From Rhodospirillaceae bacterium (GTDB lineage: Bacteria; Pseudomonadota; Alphaproteobacteria; Rhodospirillales; Casp-alpha2), in contig PALN01000013.1 of assembly GCA_002706405.1 (NCBI GenBank), forward strand, positions 1 through 44,895: a stretch of 44,895 nt of DNA. Reading direction: 5' to 3'. Each line of letters starts with the position of its first letter. Position 1 is the first letter of the stretch. The notes beneath the pieces were generated by a model. The model saw only the letters and a list, made by a program, of their open reading frames with translations. It had not been told where the DNA came from and ran no database searches. Made by a program: the position numbers and the translations under genes. Positions 8,343-16,428 of this stretch are shown piece after piece.

Positions 8343-8819
8343 GTGAACCTCTATATCGCAGGAGCGGCGCTCGGCACGACGGTGTCGGCGGCGGTGACAG
8401 CCGTATGGATTCTCGGTCCGGGCGGCTCGATTGACGGCGTGGGCGCGCAATCGGCGGCGCGCATCGGCCAGGTTTATGACATGCAGGTCTCGCCCTATAT
8501 GGCGCGGGTCGATTACCAGGGCGGATCGTCGGCCCTGGTGCCCATTTCGATCGCCTTCCGGGTCAGCGACAAACAGGCGGGCAACGCCTTCTGCCGCGAT
8601 CTGGCGCGCGTCCAGATGGAGGTCAAAACCTTCATGCAGGCCAATGTCCGCGGTCCTTTTTCCTGGCCCAACATCGCCGCCGCCGGCCTGGATAAGAAGT
8701 TGGCCGACCGCATCAACAGCGCCCTCGGCCGCCACGTGATCGACCGCGTGTTCATGGCCGCCGGCGACCAGGGGGTGGGCGAACGCCCGACCAGTTGCGC
8801 CCGCCTGGCCCGCATGTAG
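8343..8819 (+). CDS. Hypothetical membrane-anchored protein, weakly FliL-like
   Basis: This 158-aa product has a GTG start preceded by GGGGAG. It has one N-terminal hydrophobic segment (about residues 3-25) and a soluble, presumably periplasmic, domain. The pattern of a strand (ALVPISIAFRV), a long helix with a Cys (AFCRDLARVQMEVKTFMQ) and a C-terminal helix (DRINSALGRHVIDRVFM) loosely resembles FliL-type domains. The similarity is only by eye. The sequence TTAACCAT lies 48 bases upstream and resembles a CtrA half-site. It stands alone between divergent and same-strand neighbours, and function is not assigned. Confidence 0.6.
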   Translation: MNLYIAGAALGTTVSAAVTAVWILGPGGSIDGVGAQSAARIGQVYDMQVSPYMARVDYQGGSSALVPISIAFRVSDKQAGNAFCRDLARVQMEVKTFMQANVRGPFSWPNIAAAGLDKKLADRINSALGRHVIDRVFMAAGDQGVGERPTSCARLARM

Positions 8820-8918
8820 GCCGACCCCGCCCCGCCATCGCGTTCGGTCCGGATTTTTCCGATGTATCGGGACATCTCCGGGCGTGACTCACGGATGGGT
8901 TCGCGATAGAAGCACCCC

Positions 8919-10511
8919 ATGTCCCAGGCGTCACACAGCGATCTTCACGCGGAAAAAATCCTGATCGTCGATTTCGGCTCCCAGGTGACGCAATTGATTG
9001 CGCGCCGGGTGCGGGAATCCGGCGTTTACTGCGAAATTCACCCCTTCAACGCCGTCGACGAAGCCTTCATCCAGGCCTTCGGCCCCAAGGGCGTGATTTT
9101 GTCGGGCGGGCCGGCCTCCGTCCATGAGCAAACGACACCCAGGGCGCCCCAGGCCCTGTTCGACACGTCCTCGGCCGTGGGCAGCCTGCCCGTGCTCGGT
9201 ATTTGTTACGGCGAACAGACCATGGTCGCCCAGACCGGCGGCGAGGTCGAACCCTCCAACCACCGCGAATTCGGCCGCGCCTTCATCGAGGTGACCGAGG
9301 ACTGCCCCCTGTTCGAGGGCGTCTGGGCCAAGGGCGAGAAGCACCAGGTCTGGATGAGCCACGGCGACAAGATCATCCGCGCACCCGACGGCTTCCGCCC
9401 CGTGGCCGTGTCCGACGGCTCGCCCTTTGCCGCCATCGCCCACGACAGCGGGCGCATGTTCGGCGTGCAGTTCCATCCCGAGGTCGTCCACACCCCCGAC
9501 GGGGCCAAGCTGCTGGCCAATTTCGTGCACAAGATCGCGGGCTGTGCCGGCGACTGGACCATGGCCGCCTTCAAGGACGAAGCGATCCAGAAAGTCCGCG
9601 ACCAGGTCGGCGACGGCCGGGTGATCTGCGGGCTGTCGGGGGGCGTCGATTCCTCCGTCGTCGCCGTGCTGCTGCACGAAGCGATCGGCGACCAACTGAC
9701 CTGCGTGTTCGTCGACCACGGCCTGATGCGCGAGGGCGAGGCCGATCAGGTCGTCTCCCTGTTCCGCGACACCTACAACATCCCGCTTGTCCATCGCGAC
9801 GCCAGCGATCTGTTCCTGGGCGAGCTGGACGGCGTGACCGATCCCGAGATCAAGCGCAAGACAATCGGCAAGCTGTTCATCGACGTGTTCGAAGAAGAAG
9901 CCAAGAACGTCGGCGGCGCCAAGTTCCTGGCCCAGGGCACGCTTTATCCCGACGTCATCGAAAGCGTGTCGTTCACGGGCGGCCCGTCGGTCACCATCAA
10001 ATCCCACCACAACGTGGGCGGCCTGCCGGAACGCATGGACATGGCCTTGGTCGAACCCTTGCGCGAACTGTTCAAGGACGAAGTCCGCGCACTCGGCCGC
10101 GAACTGGGCCTACCCGAAACCTTCGTCGGCCGCCACCCCTTCCCCGGGCCGGGCCTGGCGATCCGCATTCCGGGCGCGATCACGCGCGACAAGCTCGACA
10201 TCCTGCGCAAGGCCGACGTGATCTATCTGGAAGAAATCCGCAATGCCGGGCTGTACGACACCATCTGGCAGGCCTTCGCCGTGCTGCTGCCGGTGCAGAC
10301 CGTCGGCGTGATGGGCGACGCCCGGACCTATGATTTCGTCTGCGCCCTGCGCGCCGTCACCTCGACCGACGGCATGACCGCGGATTACTTCCCCTTCGAC
10401 CATGAATTCCTGGGCCGAACGGCCAACCGGATCATCAACGAGGTCAAGGGCATCAACCGCGTCGTCTACGACGTGACCTCCAAGCCCCCCGGCACGATCG
10501 AGTGGGAATGA
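8919..10511 (+). CDS. guaA: GMP synthase (glutamine-hydrolysing)
   Basis: GuaA converts XMP to GMP using ATP and glutamine-derived ammonia, the last step of de novo guanine nucleotide synthesis. The 530-aa protein has the two usual parts. The N-terminal class I glutamine amidotransferase has nucleophile C96 in LGICYGEQ and the His/Glu of GVQFHPEV. The ATP-pyrophosphatase domain has the PP-loop SGGVDSS at 240-246. The C-terminal dimerisation domain ends in the conserved KPPGTIEWE. Length and motifs match the bacterial family fully. The short upstream sequence shows no recognisable riboswitch. Confidence 0.98.
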   Translation: MSQASHSDLHAEKILIVDFGSQVTQLIARRVRESGVYCEIHPFNAVDEAFIQAFGPKGVILSGGPASVHEQTTPRAPQALFDTSSAVGSLPVLGICYGEQTMVAQTGGEVEPSNHREFGRAFIEVTEDCPLFEGVWAKGEKHQVWMSHGDKIIRAPDGFRPVAVSDGSPFAAIAHDSGRMFGVQFHPEVVHTPDGAKLLANFVHKIAGCAGDWTMAAFKDEAIQKVRDQVGDGRVICGLSGGVDSSVVAVLLHEAIGDQLTCVFVDHGLMREGEADQVVSLFRDTYNIPLVHRDASDLFLGELDGVTDPEIKRKTIGKLFIDVFEEEAKNVGGAKFLAQGTLYPDVIESVSFTGGPSVTIKSHHNVGGLPERMDMALVEPLRELFKDEVRALGRELGLPETFVGRHPFPGPGLAIRIPGAITRDKLDILRKADVIYLEEIRNAGLYDTIWQAFAVLLPVQTVGVMGDARTYDFVCALRAVTSTDGMTADYFPFDHEFLGRTANRIINEVKGINRVVYDVTSKPPGTIEWE

Positions 10512-10524
10512 TCCGGAATCGCGT

Positions 10525-10556
10525 CCCGGCGTGATCAACGGCGACGCAACGCCGGG
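10525..10556 (+). terminator. Stem-loop after guaA
   Basis: cccggcgt (10525-10532) pairs with acgccggg (10549-10556) around a 16-base loop, 14 bases after the guaA stop codon. It lacks a T-tract, so it may be a weak or factor-dependent terminator or an mRNA-end stabiliser. Confidence 0.35.
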
Positions 10557-10577
10557 CAGGACCAAGGCGGAGACCCG

Positions 10578-11897
10578 ATGGGCAGTCTCATAAATCGGCT
10601 AGATCGCCCGACCATGGCATGGGGCTCGGCCCTGATCGTTGCCTGCGCACCGGCGATTGTCATCTTTCTGTTCAGGGCGGACTTGTTGTGGCTCGAATAC
10701 CAGCCCGCAACGGTCGGCGAAATCTATGCGCCGCCGCCCAACATTGGTCCGCGCATTATCGGGTTCAACAACGATGGCGGACGTCTGACCGTCAGGACCG
10801 AACCGCACACGGACTGCGGCGGCTGGCGGATCACCGGACCAGACGGCATCGTTCGCCAAATTACCGGCCGGTATCCGGTGCTGTCGCTCGTCCAGGGCCG
10901 CCATCAATACCGTGTTGCACCAACCGGCTGCACCGACGCCACCGATGCCGCCGAACAGACCTTCGATATCGCCTACGCCCCTGCGGCCAGCGCCGCCGAG
11001 GTCATGTTTAGCCATGACATCATCAACCTGTACCGCTCCCCCATGCCGGTCGCGCCCCGCACTGGCCACGCGCTGACTCGCTGGGTCCCCCCGCTTACCG
11101 ATTATCCGGCGGATGAGGTCCAGCGCGCACGACGTCTTCTGGACGACATGGGCCTGCGCCCCGAAATGTCGTCGCTTGAAAAAATGCGTGCCGTCACCGC
11201 CGGCCTGTTGAAACGGGCGAAACCGGGATTGCCGCCGCCGCGCCTGGATGACATGTCGCCCATGCAGGTCATCGAAGCGGCACTTTCCTCCGGCGTTCCC
11301 GTGTTCTGTCGTCAGCGCGCCTTGATGAAAGCGTTTCTGTTGAACGTGGCGGGGGTGCCGACCCGGCTTGTCTGGTCGGGAAGAACCTTCGATGACGTCA
11401 TTCTCAGCAGCCACGCGTTCACAGAAAGTTATGTCGTCGAACAGGGGCGCTGGGCCTATTCGGATCTAAGCCACCGCATTGCCTATATGGCGGCGGCCGA
11501 CGGCCGGGTTCTGTCCGCTTTGGACGTCCTGACGCTACTCGCTCGGGTTCGTGACGTGCCGGACACTCTGGACTGGAGCGGCTTCATCCCGACGCCAAAT
11601 ACCACCAGCAAAATCCCTAACCGGAACATCATTCGCAGCATGGCCGGCGTTCTGAATGAAAATGCCATGCTGCAGTACTGGGGCGCCCATGACCGCTTCA
11701 CTCAGCAGATCAACCCCGGGCCGCTGAAGACGATTGAATACCGCCTGCGCCGATACCTTTTTGAACCGACCCTCTACATCGGCCCCGAACGCGGCTATAC
11801 CTTGCACTGGATGCGCGGTTTGTCCGTACTGACCGCCTTTGCCGCCGTAGTCGCGGCCGGTATCGCTGTTGTTCGGCGACGGTGGCGCAAACGCTAG
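10578..11897 (+). CDS. Membrane-anchored transglutaminase-like protein
   Basis: This 439-aa protein has a hydrophobic segment near each end (about 14-32 and 408-430), so the central part probably lies in the periplasm. The middle holds a transglutaminase-like cysteine-protease core: C244 in VFCRQRALMKAFLL, H279 in SSHAFTESYV, and D296 in WAYSDLSHR. The spacing and the G(V)PTRLVW strand between Cys and His are typical of the family. An N-terminal beta-rich domain (about 60-140) with two Cys precedes it. Family members act as proteases, amidases or transferases; which applies here, and on what, cannot be told. GGAG lies ten bases before the start. It follows guaA by 66 bases. Confidence 0.65.
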   Translation: MGSLINRLDRPTMAWGSALIVACAPAIVIFLFRADLLWLEYQPATVGEIYAPPPNIGPRIIGFNNDGGRLTVRTEPHTDCGGWRITGPDGIVRQITGRYPVLSLVQGRHQYRVAPTGCTDATDAAEQTFDIAYAPAASAAEVMFSHDIINLYRSPMPVAPRTGHALTRWVPPLTDYPADEVQRARRLLDDMGLRPEMSSLEKMRAVTAGLLKRAKPGLPPPRLDDMSPMQVIEAALSSGVPVFCRQRALMKAFLLNVAGVPTRLVWSGRTFDDVILSSHAFTESYVVEQGRWAYSDLSHRIAYMAAADGRVLSALDVLTLLARVRDVPDTLDWSGFIPTPNTTSKIPNRNIIRSMAGVLNENAMLQYWGAHDRFTQQINPGPLKTIEYRLRRYLFEPTLYIGPERGYTLHWMRGLSVLTAFAAVVAAGIAVVRRRWRKR

Positions 11898-12023
11898 GGG
11901 AACACCTCTTCTGCGTCGTCGCCTCCTCTGCCATCGCGGACCAGTCACCCCCGTCCCGGCCATCCGGACAGAGCCCTTGCCGGAATCCTTGGGCATGACG
12001 AGGCAACTCGTTAAAGTGCAGCC

Positions 12024-12569
12024 ATGTCCCGGCTCGAACGCTTCCTCATTCTCGGAATCCTGTTCCTCGGCACCTTTCGGGTGATCCTGGGGATCGCCGT
12101 CGGCCCTCAGCCGACGCCGCCCCCCGTCGATGCCGTCTACGGCTGGAACCCCGATCAGTTCACCCGGCGCGGCATCCCCGCCAAGCTGACCCTGATGTCG
12201 GACGGGCGCGTACCCGACAGGCTCGCCCTGACCGATACCCAAAAGGCCTTCGTCTATGCGGCGATGATCGACAGCTACGACGGCGTGCTGACCCGCGCCC
12301 TTCGCGATTGCCCCGCCGGTATCCACCGAGACATCACGCGCTGGCAGGCCCAGCATGCCGATACCATCGCTGATGCAACGCGGATCCTCGGCCGGCTGAC
12401 GCCCGGGCGGGAAAACGCCCGCATGGCCCATGACAAGATGCCGCGGGACATTTTCGTAAGCCGACTGTGTCCGACCATCGACCGCTACATCCGCAGCGGC
12501 TCTTATGAGCCCCATCCGGAAGCGGTCGACCGCCTGGCCCAAGCGGCCAGCCGCATCCCGCCCCAGTAG
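12024..12569 (+). CDS. Hypothetical protein with one N-terminal membrane segment
   Basis: I do not recognise this 181-aa protein. It has a hydrophobic segment at about residues 6-26, a Pro-rich linker, and a helical soluble domain with two cysteines (RDCPAG and RLCPTI) that could form a disulfide if exported. It follows the transglutaminase-like gene on the same strand after 126 bases, so co-transcription is possible. No strong ribosome binding site is visible. Confidence 0.55.
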   Translation: MSRLERFLILGILFLGTFRVILGIAVGPQPTPPPVDAVYGWNPDQFTRRGIPAKLTLMSDGRVPDRLALTDTQKAFVYAAMIDSYDGVLTRALRDCPAGIHRDITRWQAQHADTIADATRILGRLTPGRENARMAHDKMPRDIFVSRLCPTIDRYIRSGSYEPHPEAVDRLAQAASRIPPQ

Positions 12570-12788
12570 GCAAATCCCCTAAATCCATGCGCCCCGGCGC
12601 CCGGGCCGTGTCGACGCCGTCGGATGGCGGTCGCCCCGCCGCGAGCCATGCGAATTCGGCATCCCCCGCGCCCACGCCATGCATAAACACAATATATGGA
12701 TTAAAATTGTCATATGAGCGCCATATTTAGAACACACGACAGCGCTATATACTTAAGGCCTATTGAATATGAGGCCCCGTAAGCGTAG
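12570..12788. other. Gene-free, partly AT-rich intergenic stretch
   Basis: The first 110 bases are GC-rich and show no feature. From about 12675 the sequence becomes notably AT-rich (runs such as aacacaatatatggattaaaa) and contains imperfect inverted repeats, for example agcgc/gcgct around 12727-12746 and ggcct/aggcc around 12758-12777. No ORF or RNA gene is recognised. It leads into the DnaA-box and SOS-box region. Confidence 0.4.
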
Positions 12789-12797
12789 TTATCCACA
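12789..12797 (+). promoter_or_regulatory. Perfect DnaA box
   Basis: TTATCCACA matches the strong DnaA-binding 9-mer exactly. It lies just upstream of the -35 element of the SOS-type promoter. It is single, so it is more likely a regulatory site or chance than an origin. Confidence 0.45.
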
Positions 12798-12802
12798 GGC
12801 TC

Positions 12803-12831
12803 TTGACATAAGAACAAAAAGAGAACATTTT
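12803..12831 (+). promoter_or_regulatory. Promoter with embedded alphaproteobacterial LexA (SOS) box
   Basis: A perfect -35 TTGACA (12803-12808) is followed, after 17 bases, by a weak -10 (cattttt-like, 12826-12831). Between them lies GAAC (12812-12815), seven bases, GAAC (12823-12826), which read on the other strand is GTTC-N7-GTTC, the direct-repeat LexA operator of Alphaproteobacteria. Bound LexA would cover the promoter. The gene start is 24 bases beyond the -10. Confidence 0.7.
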
Positions 12832-12854
12832 GAAGGGCCAGATTGGAGTTTGCC

Positions 12855-13130
12855 ATGAACGCCCATGCCCAAACCGTTGCCCAACCGAAGCCCCGCTTCG
12901 ACACCACCAGCGCCCAGCCCGGCCGGGAAACGGTCGAGGTCACCTATTATCCCGTGCTGAAGAACCAGGCACTCGGCCGCCGCATGACGCGGACCTTCGC
13001 CGCACGCCGGGGCGAAAACCCCTTCAAGGCCGCCGAACGGGAACTGGCGCGCCGCTACAAGGTGCGCGACTACCTGATCTTCGACGCCCATCTGGCGCAG
13101 ACCGGGTTCCTCGAGCGGGCTGAAGTCTAG
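12855..13130 (+). CDS. Small conserved-looking protein under apparent SOS control
   Basis: The family is not recognised. The ATG at 12855 has GGAG seven bases upstream; an in-frame TTG at 12843 is less likely. The 91-aa product has a disordered Gln/Pro/Thr-rich N terminus (about 30 residues). A compact basic domain follows, with a beta strand (TVEVTYYPVLKN), Arg-rich helices (GRRMTRTFAARRG, AAERELARRYKV), and a final strand/helix (DYLIFDAHLAQTGFLERAEV). It has no signal peptide, so it is cytosolic, and its charge would suit nucleic-acid or protein binding, which is only inference. The LexA box in its promoter suggests induction by DNA damage. The gene is monocistronic: a strong hairpin follows its stop codon and the next gene is convergent. 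Confidence 0.7.
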   Translation: MNAHAQTVAQPKPRFDTTSAQPGRETVEVTYYPVLKNQALGRRMTRTFAARRGENPFKAAERELARRYKVRDYLIFDAHLAQTGFLERAEV

Positions 13131-13153
13131 GAAATTCTCTTAAGGATGCGGCG

Positions 13154-13177
13154 GCAGGTCGGCGTCAGCCGACCTGC
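13154..13177. terminator. Bidirectional hairpin between the SOS gene and the Hpt gene
   Basis: gcaggtcggc (13154-13163) and gccgacctgc (13168-13177) form a perfect ten-base stem with a gtca loop. The stop codon of the convergent Hpt gene is in the loop. T-tracts are short, but the stem is very stable. Confidence 0.65.
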
Positions 13178-13650
13178 TGTTGCGCGATCTTGGCGCGGAA
13201 CAGGCCGAGAAGTTCGTGCAGTTCCTTGGACAGATTGCCCTGGTGGCCCTTCAGGCCCTGCCGGAACACGGCCTTCATCGCCATGATATGGACGCGGACG
13301 ACGTCCAGATCGCGGGCCTTCAGGCGCGGCCGCCCGTCCAGATACTTGCACAGGGAATCCCCGACCACGGAGATCAACGGGAAGCCGAAGCTGCCGCCCT
13401 GGCCGCGGGCTTCGTGGGTCATGTCGTAAAGCTGCTTGAGCCGCGCCGGATCGGCGCGCCCGGACCGCGAGGTCTCGACAAAGGACTGCCAGAGCTTTTC
13501 CAGATCATCCACGGCCCAGCCCTGATACTGCCCGATCAGGTCTTCGGCGGCATTCACCGCCTGCAGGATCGCCTGTTCCATGGACGGCCCGCCGGGGCGG
13601 ACCTTTTGGCTGATATGCTTCTGCGGCTTGAGGAACCGGGTTTCTGCCAT
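13165..13650 (-). CDS. Hpt-like phosphotransfer protein paired with a CheY-type regulator
   Basis: This 161-aa, mostly helical cytosolic protein contains the segment MTHEARGQGGSFGFPL. It resembles the histidine phosphotransfer (Hpt) signature H-x2-K-G-x-(A/S)-x-x-x-G, with H79 as the likely phospho-acceptor, although the usual Lys is replaced by Arg. The gene begins eight bases after the stop codon of the upstream receiver-domain gene. The two probably form a phosphotransfer pair. Whether it accepts phosphate from that regulator or donates to it cannot be told. The Hpt call rests on one motif and overall helix content, so a related four-helix protein is the alternative. Confidence 0.6.
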   Translation of the reverse strand: MAETRFLKPQKHISQKVRPGGPSMEQAILQAVNAAEDLIGQYQGWAVDDLEKLWQSFVETSRSGRADPARLKQLYDMTHEARGQGGSFGFPLISVVGDSLCKYLDGRPRLKARDLDVVRVHIMAMKAVFRQGLKGHQGNLSKELHELLGLFRAKIAQQQVG

Positions 13651-13658
13651 GACTGTGC

Positions 13659-14213
13659 TTACGCCCCGCCGCGCCGTTCCTTGCCGCGAAATTCGCGCCG
13701 CTTGGTCGACCGGCGGTCCGGGCCGAAATATCCGCCCGTGGATTCCACGTACTGGCGCTTGTCCTGCACCGAGGTGACCAGCCGCTTATACAGCGACGCC
13801 GCCGAGATCGGCTTGGCCAGGAAGGAATTGATGCCGGCGTCGCGCGCTTCCTCGACCCGCTTCATTTCCGTGTAACCGGTCAGCATGATGATCGGAACGA
13901 ACCGATTGGGCACGTTGGCCCCCTTTCGGATGCGTTCGACGAACTCCAGCCCCGACACGGGCGCCATGTTCCAATCGGTGATGATCAAATCCGGGTCCAG
14001 GCTGACCAGAAGGTCGTAGGCCTCTTCCGCGTCGGACGAGACCGTGACTTCCTTGATCCCGAAACCTTCAAGGAAGGTGCGCACGAGTTCCCGCATATGG
14101 AAACTGTCGTCCACCACCAGAACCCGTAATGCGCTGAAGTCGTATCCGTCGCTCATTGATGTTTTATGACCGGCGGATGCCGGGGCGCTTTCCCAACTCG
14201 TTTCAAGGTTCAT
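13659..14213 (-). CDS. CheY-like response regulator (single receiver domain)
   Basis: The receiver domain is complete: acidic pair D35-D36 in VLVVDDS, phospho-acceptor D80 in LIITDWNM, T112 in IIMLTGYTE, and K134 in FLAKPI (numbers from the 14213 start). No output domain follows. Instead there is a short basic tail with RRSTKRREFRGKERRGG. The start is uncertain: ATG 14211-14213 gives 184 aa with a weak GGAT upstream, while ATG 14154-14156 gives 165 aa and fits the domain boundary better. It is co-transcribed with the Hpt-like gene. No kinase adjoins, but a soluble PAS histidine kinase lies at 20037-21689. Confidence 0.85.
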   Translation of the reverse strand: MNLETSWESAPASAGHKTSMSDGYDFSALRVLVVDDSFHMRELVRTFLEGFGIKEVTVSSDAEEAYDLLVSLDPDLIITDWNMAPVSGLEFVERIRKGANVPNRFVPIIMLTGYTEMKRVEEARDAGINSFLAKPISAASLYKRLVTSVQDKRQYVESTGGYFGPDRRSTKRREFRGKERRGGA

Positions 14214-14231
14214 GGGCCACTATCCAAACTT

Positions 14232-14264
14232 TTGCCCATTAGGGCAATCCTACAGCTTAAGCTG
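14232..14264. promoter_or_regulatory. Two small palindromes upstream of the response-regulator gene
   Basis: ttgccc-atta-gggcaa (14232-14247) and the perfect palindrome cagcttaagctg (14253-14264) lie just upstream of the minus-strand regulator gene. They sit in the 234-base divergent gap between it and the ABC exporter and may be operator or leader structures. Nothing else is recognised in the gap apart from AT-rich patches near 14360-14430 that could hold the exporter promoter. Confidence 0.3.
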
Positions 14265-14447
14265 ACAAAAACCTGAACACCGAGACACGTTTTCGTGGTG
14301 CGCGATCTGACACCTCACCCGACTGCCCCGGCTTATACACGGATTATTCGATGCTCCTTATATGACTTAAGTCGACATCGTTGCTTGCGATCAAGCCGCG
14401 CAAACCCAACTATATGGACCGTATAAATTTTCAGGACGACACCGCCC

Positions 14448-16319
14448 ATGCGGCGCGATCACGCGGACCCCGCCAACAGCCCCCGCCGGAACGACTGGCA
14501 AACCATCAAAACCCTGGCCCCCTACCTATGGCCGGCCGGGGAATCAGGACTGCGCCTGCGCGTGGTGCTGGCCATGATCTTTCTGGCGGCCGCGAAAGGG
14601 GCCAGCGTCGCCGTCCCCTATGTCTACAAGCAGGCAATCGACGCGTTGGATGCGAACCAGGGCGCCTTGGTCGCCGTGCCGGTCATGATCCTGGTCGCCT
14701 ATGGCGTCGCCCGCGTGCTGGCCCAGGCCTTGGGCGAATTGCGCGACGCCGTGTTCGCCAAGGTCGCCCAGCGCGCCATCCGCCAGGCCGGGCTCAAGAC
14801 CTTTCGGCATCTGCATCGGCTCAGCCTGCGCTTCCACCTGGACCGCAAGACCGGCGGCGTCAGCCGCGCCGTGGAACGCGGCACCAAGGGCATCGAATTC
14901 CTGCTCCGCTTCATGCTGTTCAATGTTGTCCCGACCCTGGTCGAGGTGGTCCTGACCTGCGGCATCCTGTGGTACCTGTTCGGCGTCTGGATGGCCCTGG
15001 TCGCCTTCCTGACCATCGGCATCTACATCTTCTGGACGCTGGCCGTCACAGAATGGCGCATCCAGTTCCGCCGCACCATGAACGCCACCGACAACGAGGC
15101 CAACACCAAGGCCATCGACAGCCTGCTGAACTTCGAAACGGTGAAGTATTTCGGCAACGAGGATCATGAATCCCGACGCTTCGACATGGCGCTGGCGCGC
15201 TACGAGGACGCGGCGGTCAAGTCCAACACCTCCCTGGCGCTCCTCAACATCGGCCAGGGTGCGATCATCGCCATCGGCCTGACCGCGATCATGTGGATGG
15301 CGGCGGACGGCGTGGTCGCCGGCACCATGACCCTGGGTGATTTCGCCATGGTCAACGCCTACCTGATTCAATTGTACATGCCGCTTAATTTCCTGGGTTT
15401 CGTCTACCGCGAGATCAAACAATCGCTGATCGACATGGAACAGATGTTCCGCCTGCTCGATGAAAACCCCGAGGTCGCGGACACACCCGGCGCCAAACCC
15501 CTCAAGATCACCGGCGGCGAACTGCGGTTCGAGAACGTGTCCTTCGCCTACGATGCCCGGCGCGAGGTCCTGCACGACATTTCCTTTACCGTGCCGGCGG
15601 GCAAGACCGTCGCCATCGTTGGCCCGTCCGGTTCCGGCAAGTCGACCATCTCGCGCCTGCTGTTCCGCTTCTATGACGTGTCCGGCGGGCGCATCACCAT
15701 CGACGGCCAAGACGTCCGCGACCTGACCCAGGTGTCCCTGCGCGCCGCCATCGGCATGGTCCCGCAGGACACGGTGCTGTTCAACGACACGGTGTTCTAC
15801 AACATCGCCTACGGTCGGCCCGGCGCCAGCCCGGCCGAGGTCGAAGGGGCGGCCCGCACCGCCCAGATCCACGACTTCATCATGGCCCTGCCCGACGGCT
15901 ATCAGTCAACGGTCGGGGAGCGGGGACTGAAGCTGTCCGGCGGCGAGAAGCAGCGCGTGGCGATCGCCCGCACGGTGCTGAAGGCGCCGGCCATCCTGAT
16001 CTTCGACGAAGCGACCTCGGCCCTCGACTCGCGCACGGAACAGGACATCGTGAAGGCCCTGAAGGCCGTGTCGAAGAACCGAACCACGGTCACCGTGGCG
16101 CACCGCCTGTCGACCGTGGTTGACGCCGACGAAATCCTGGTGCTGGAAACCGGGCGCATCGTCGAACGCGGCAGCCACCCGGATCTTTTGCAGAAGAACG
16201 GTCGCTACGCCGATATGTGGGCCCGCCAGCAGCAGCAGGAAAAAGCCCGCGAAGCCCTGGCCGATAATGATACGGGCATCAGCGTGCGCGCCGCCGCCGA
16301 AAGCCCCGAGACGACCTAA
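14448..16319 (+). CDS. ABC half-transporter of the Atm1/HMT1 type
   Basis: This 623-aa half-transporter has six predicted membrane helices (about residues 35-300) fused to an ATPase domain (about 350-590). The domain has Walker A GPSGSGKST, Q-loop VPQDTVLF, signature LSGGEKQRVAIAR, Walker B ILIFDEATSALD, and the switch His in VAHRLST. The N-terminal segment (WQTIKTLAPYLWP) and the NFETVKYFGNE block are characteristic of the Atm1 group, which exports glutathione-type sulfur or metal conjugates and in mitochondria links the Isc system to cytosolic Fe-S assembly. It works as a homodimer in the inner membrane. Its presence a few kilobases from the isc cluster fits that role, though the two are not co-transcribed. 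AGGA lies about 12 bases before the ATG. Confidence 0.9.
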   Translation: MRRDHADPANSPRRNDWQTIKTLAPYLWPAGESGLRLRVVLAMIFLAAAKGASVAVPYVYKQAIDALDANQGALVAVPVMILVAYGVARVLAQALGELRDAVFAKVAQRAIRQAGLKTFRHLHRLSLRFHLDRKTGGVSRAVERGTKGIEFLLRFMLFNVVPTLVEVVLTCGILWYLFGVWMALVAFLTIGIYIFWTLAVTEWRIQFRRTMNATDNEANTKAIDSLLNFETVKYFGNEDHESRRFDMALARYEDAAVKSNTSLALLNIGQGAIIAIGLTAIMWMAADGVVAGTMTLGDFAMVNAYLIQLYMPLNFLGFVYREIKQSLIDMEQMFRLLDENPEVADTPGAKPLKITGGELRFENVSFAYDARREVLHDISFTVPAGKTVAIVGPSGSGKSTISRLLFRFYDVSGGRITIDGQDVRDLTQVSLRAAIGMVPQDTVLFNDTVFYNIAYGRPGASPAEVEGAARTAQIHDFIMALPDGYQSTVGERGLKLSGGEKQRVAIARTVLKAPAILIFDEATSALDSRTEQDIVKALKAVSKNRTTVTVAHRLSTVVDADEILVLETGRIVERGSHPDLLQKNGRYADMWARQQQQEKAREALADNDTGISVRAAAESPETT

Positions 16320-16428
16320 GCGATGACGCGGCGCCAATGGTTCGGCGGAAGCCGAAGGATTGGCCCTTTCTTCCCCGCCTCTTCCCCGCTAAATCTTTCC
16401 ACACCTTCCCCCACCAAGACGGAACACC

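Noticed and set aside
12789..12797. DnaA box as evidence of a replication origin
   Set aside because: Only one exact box is present, with no cluster of boxes, no AT-rich unwinding repeats and no dnaA or gidA-type neighbours; regulatory role or chance is more likely.
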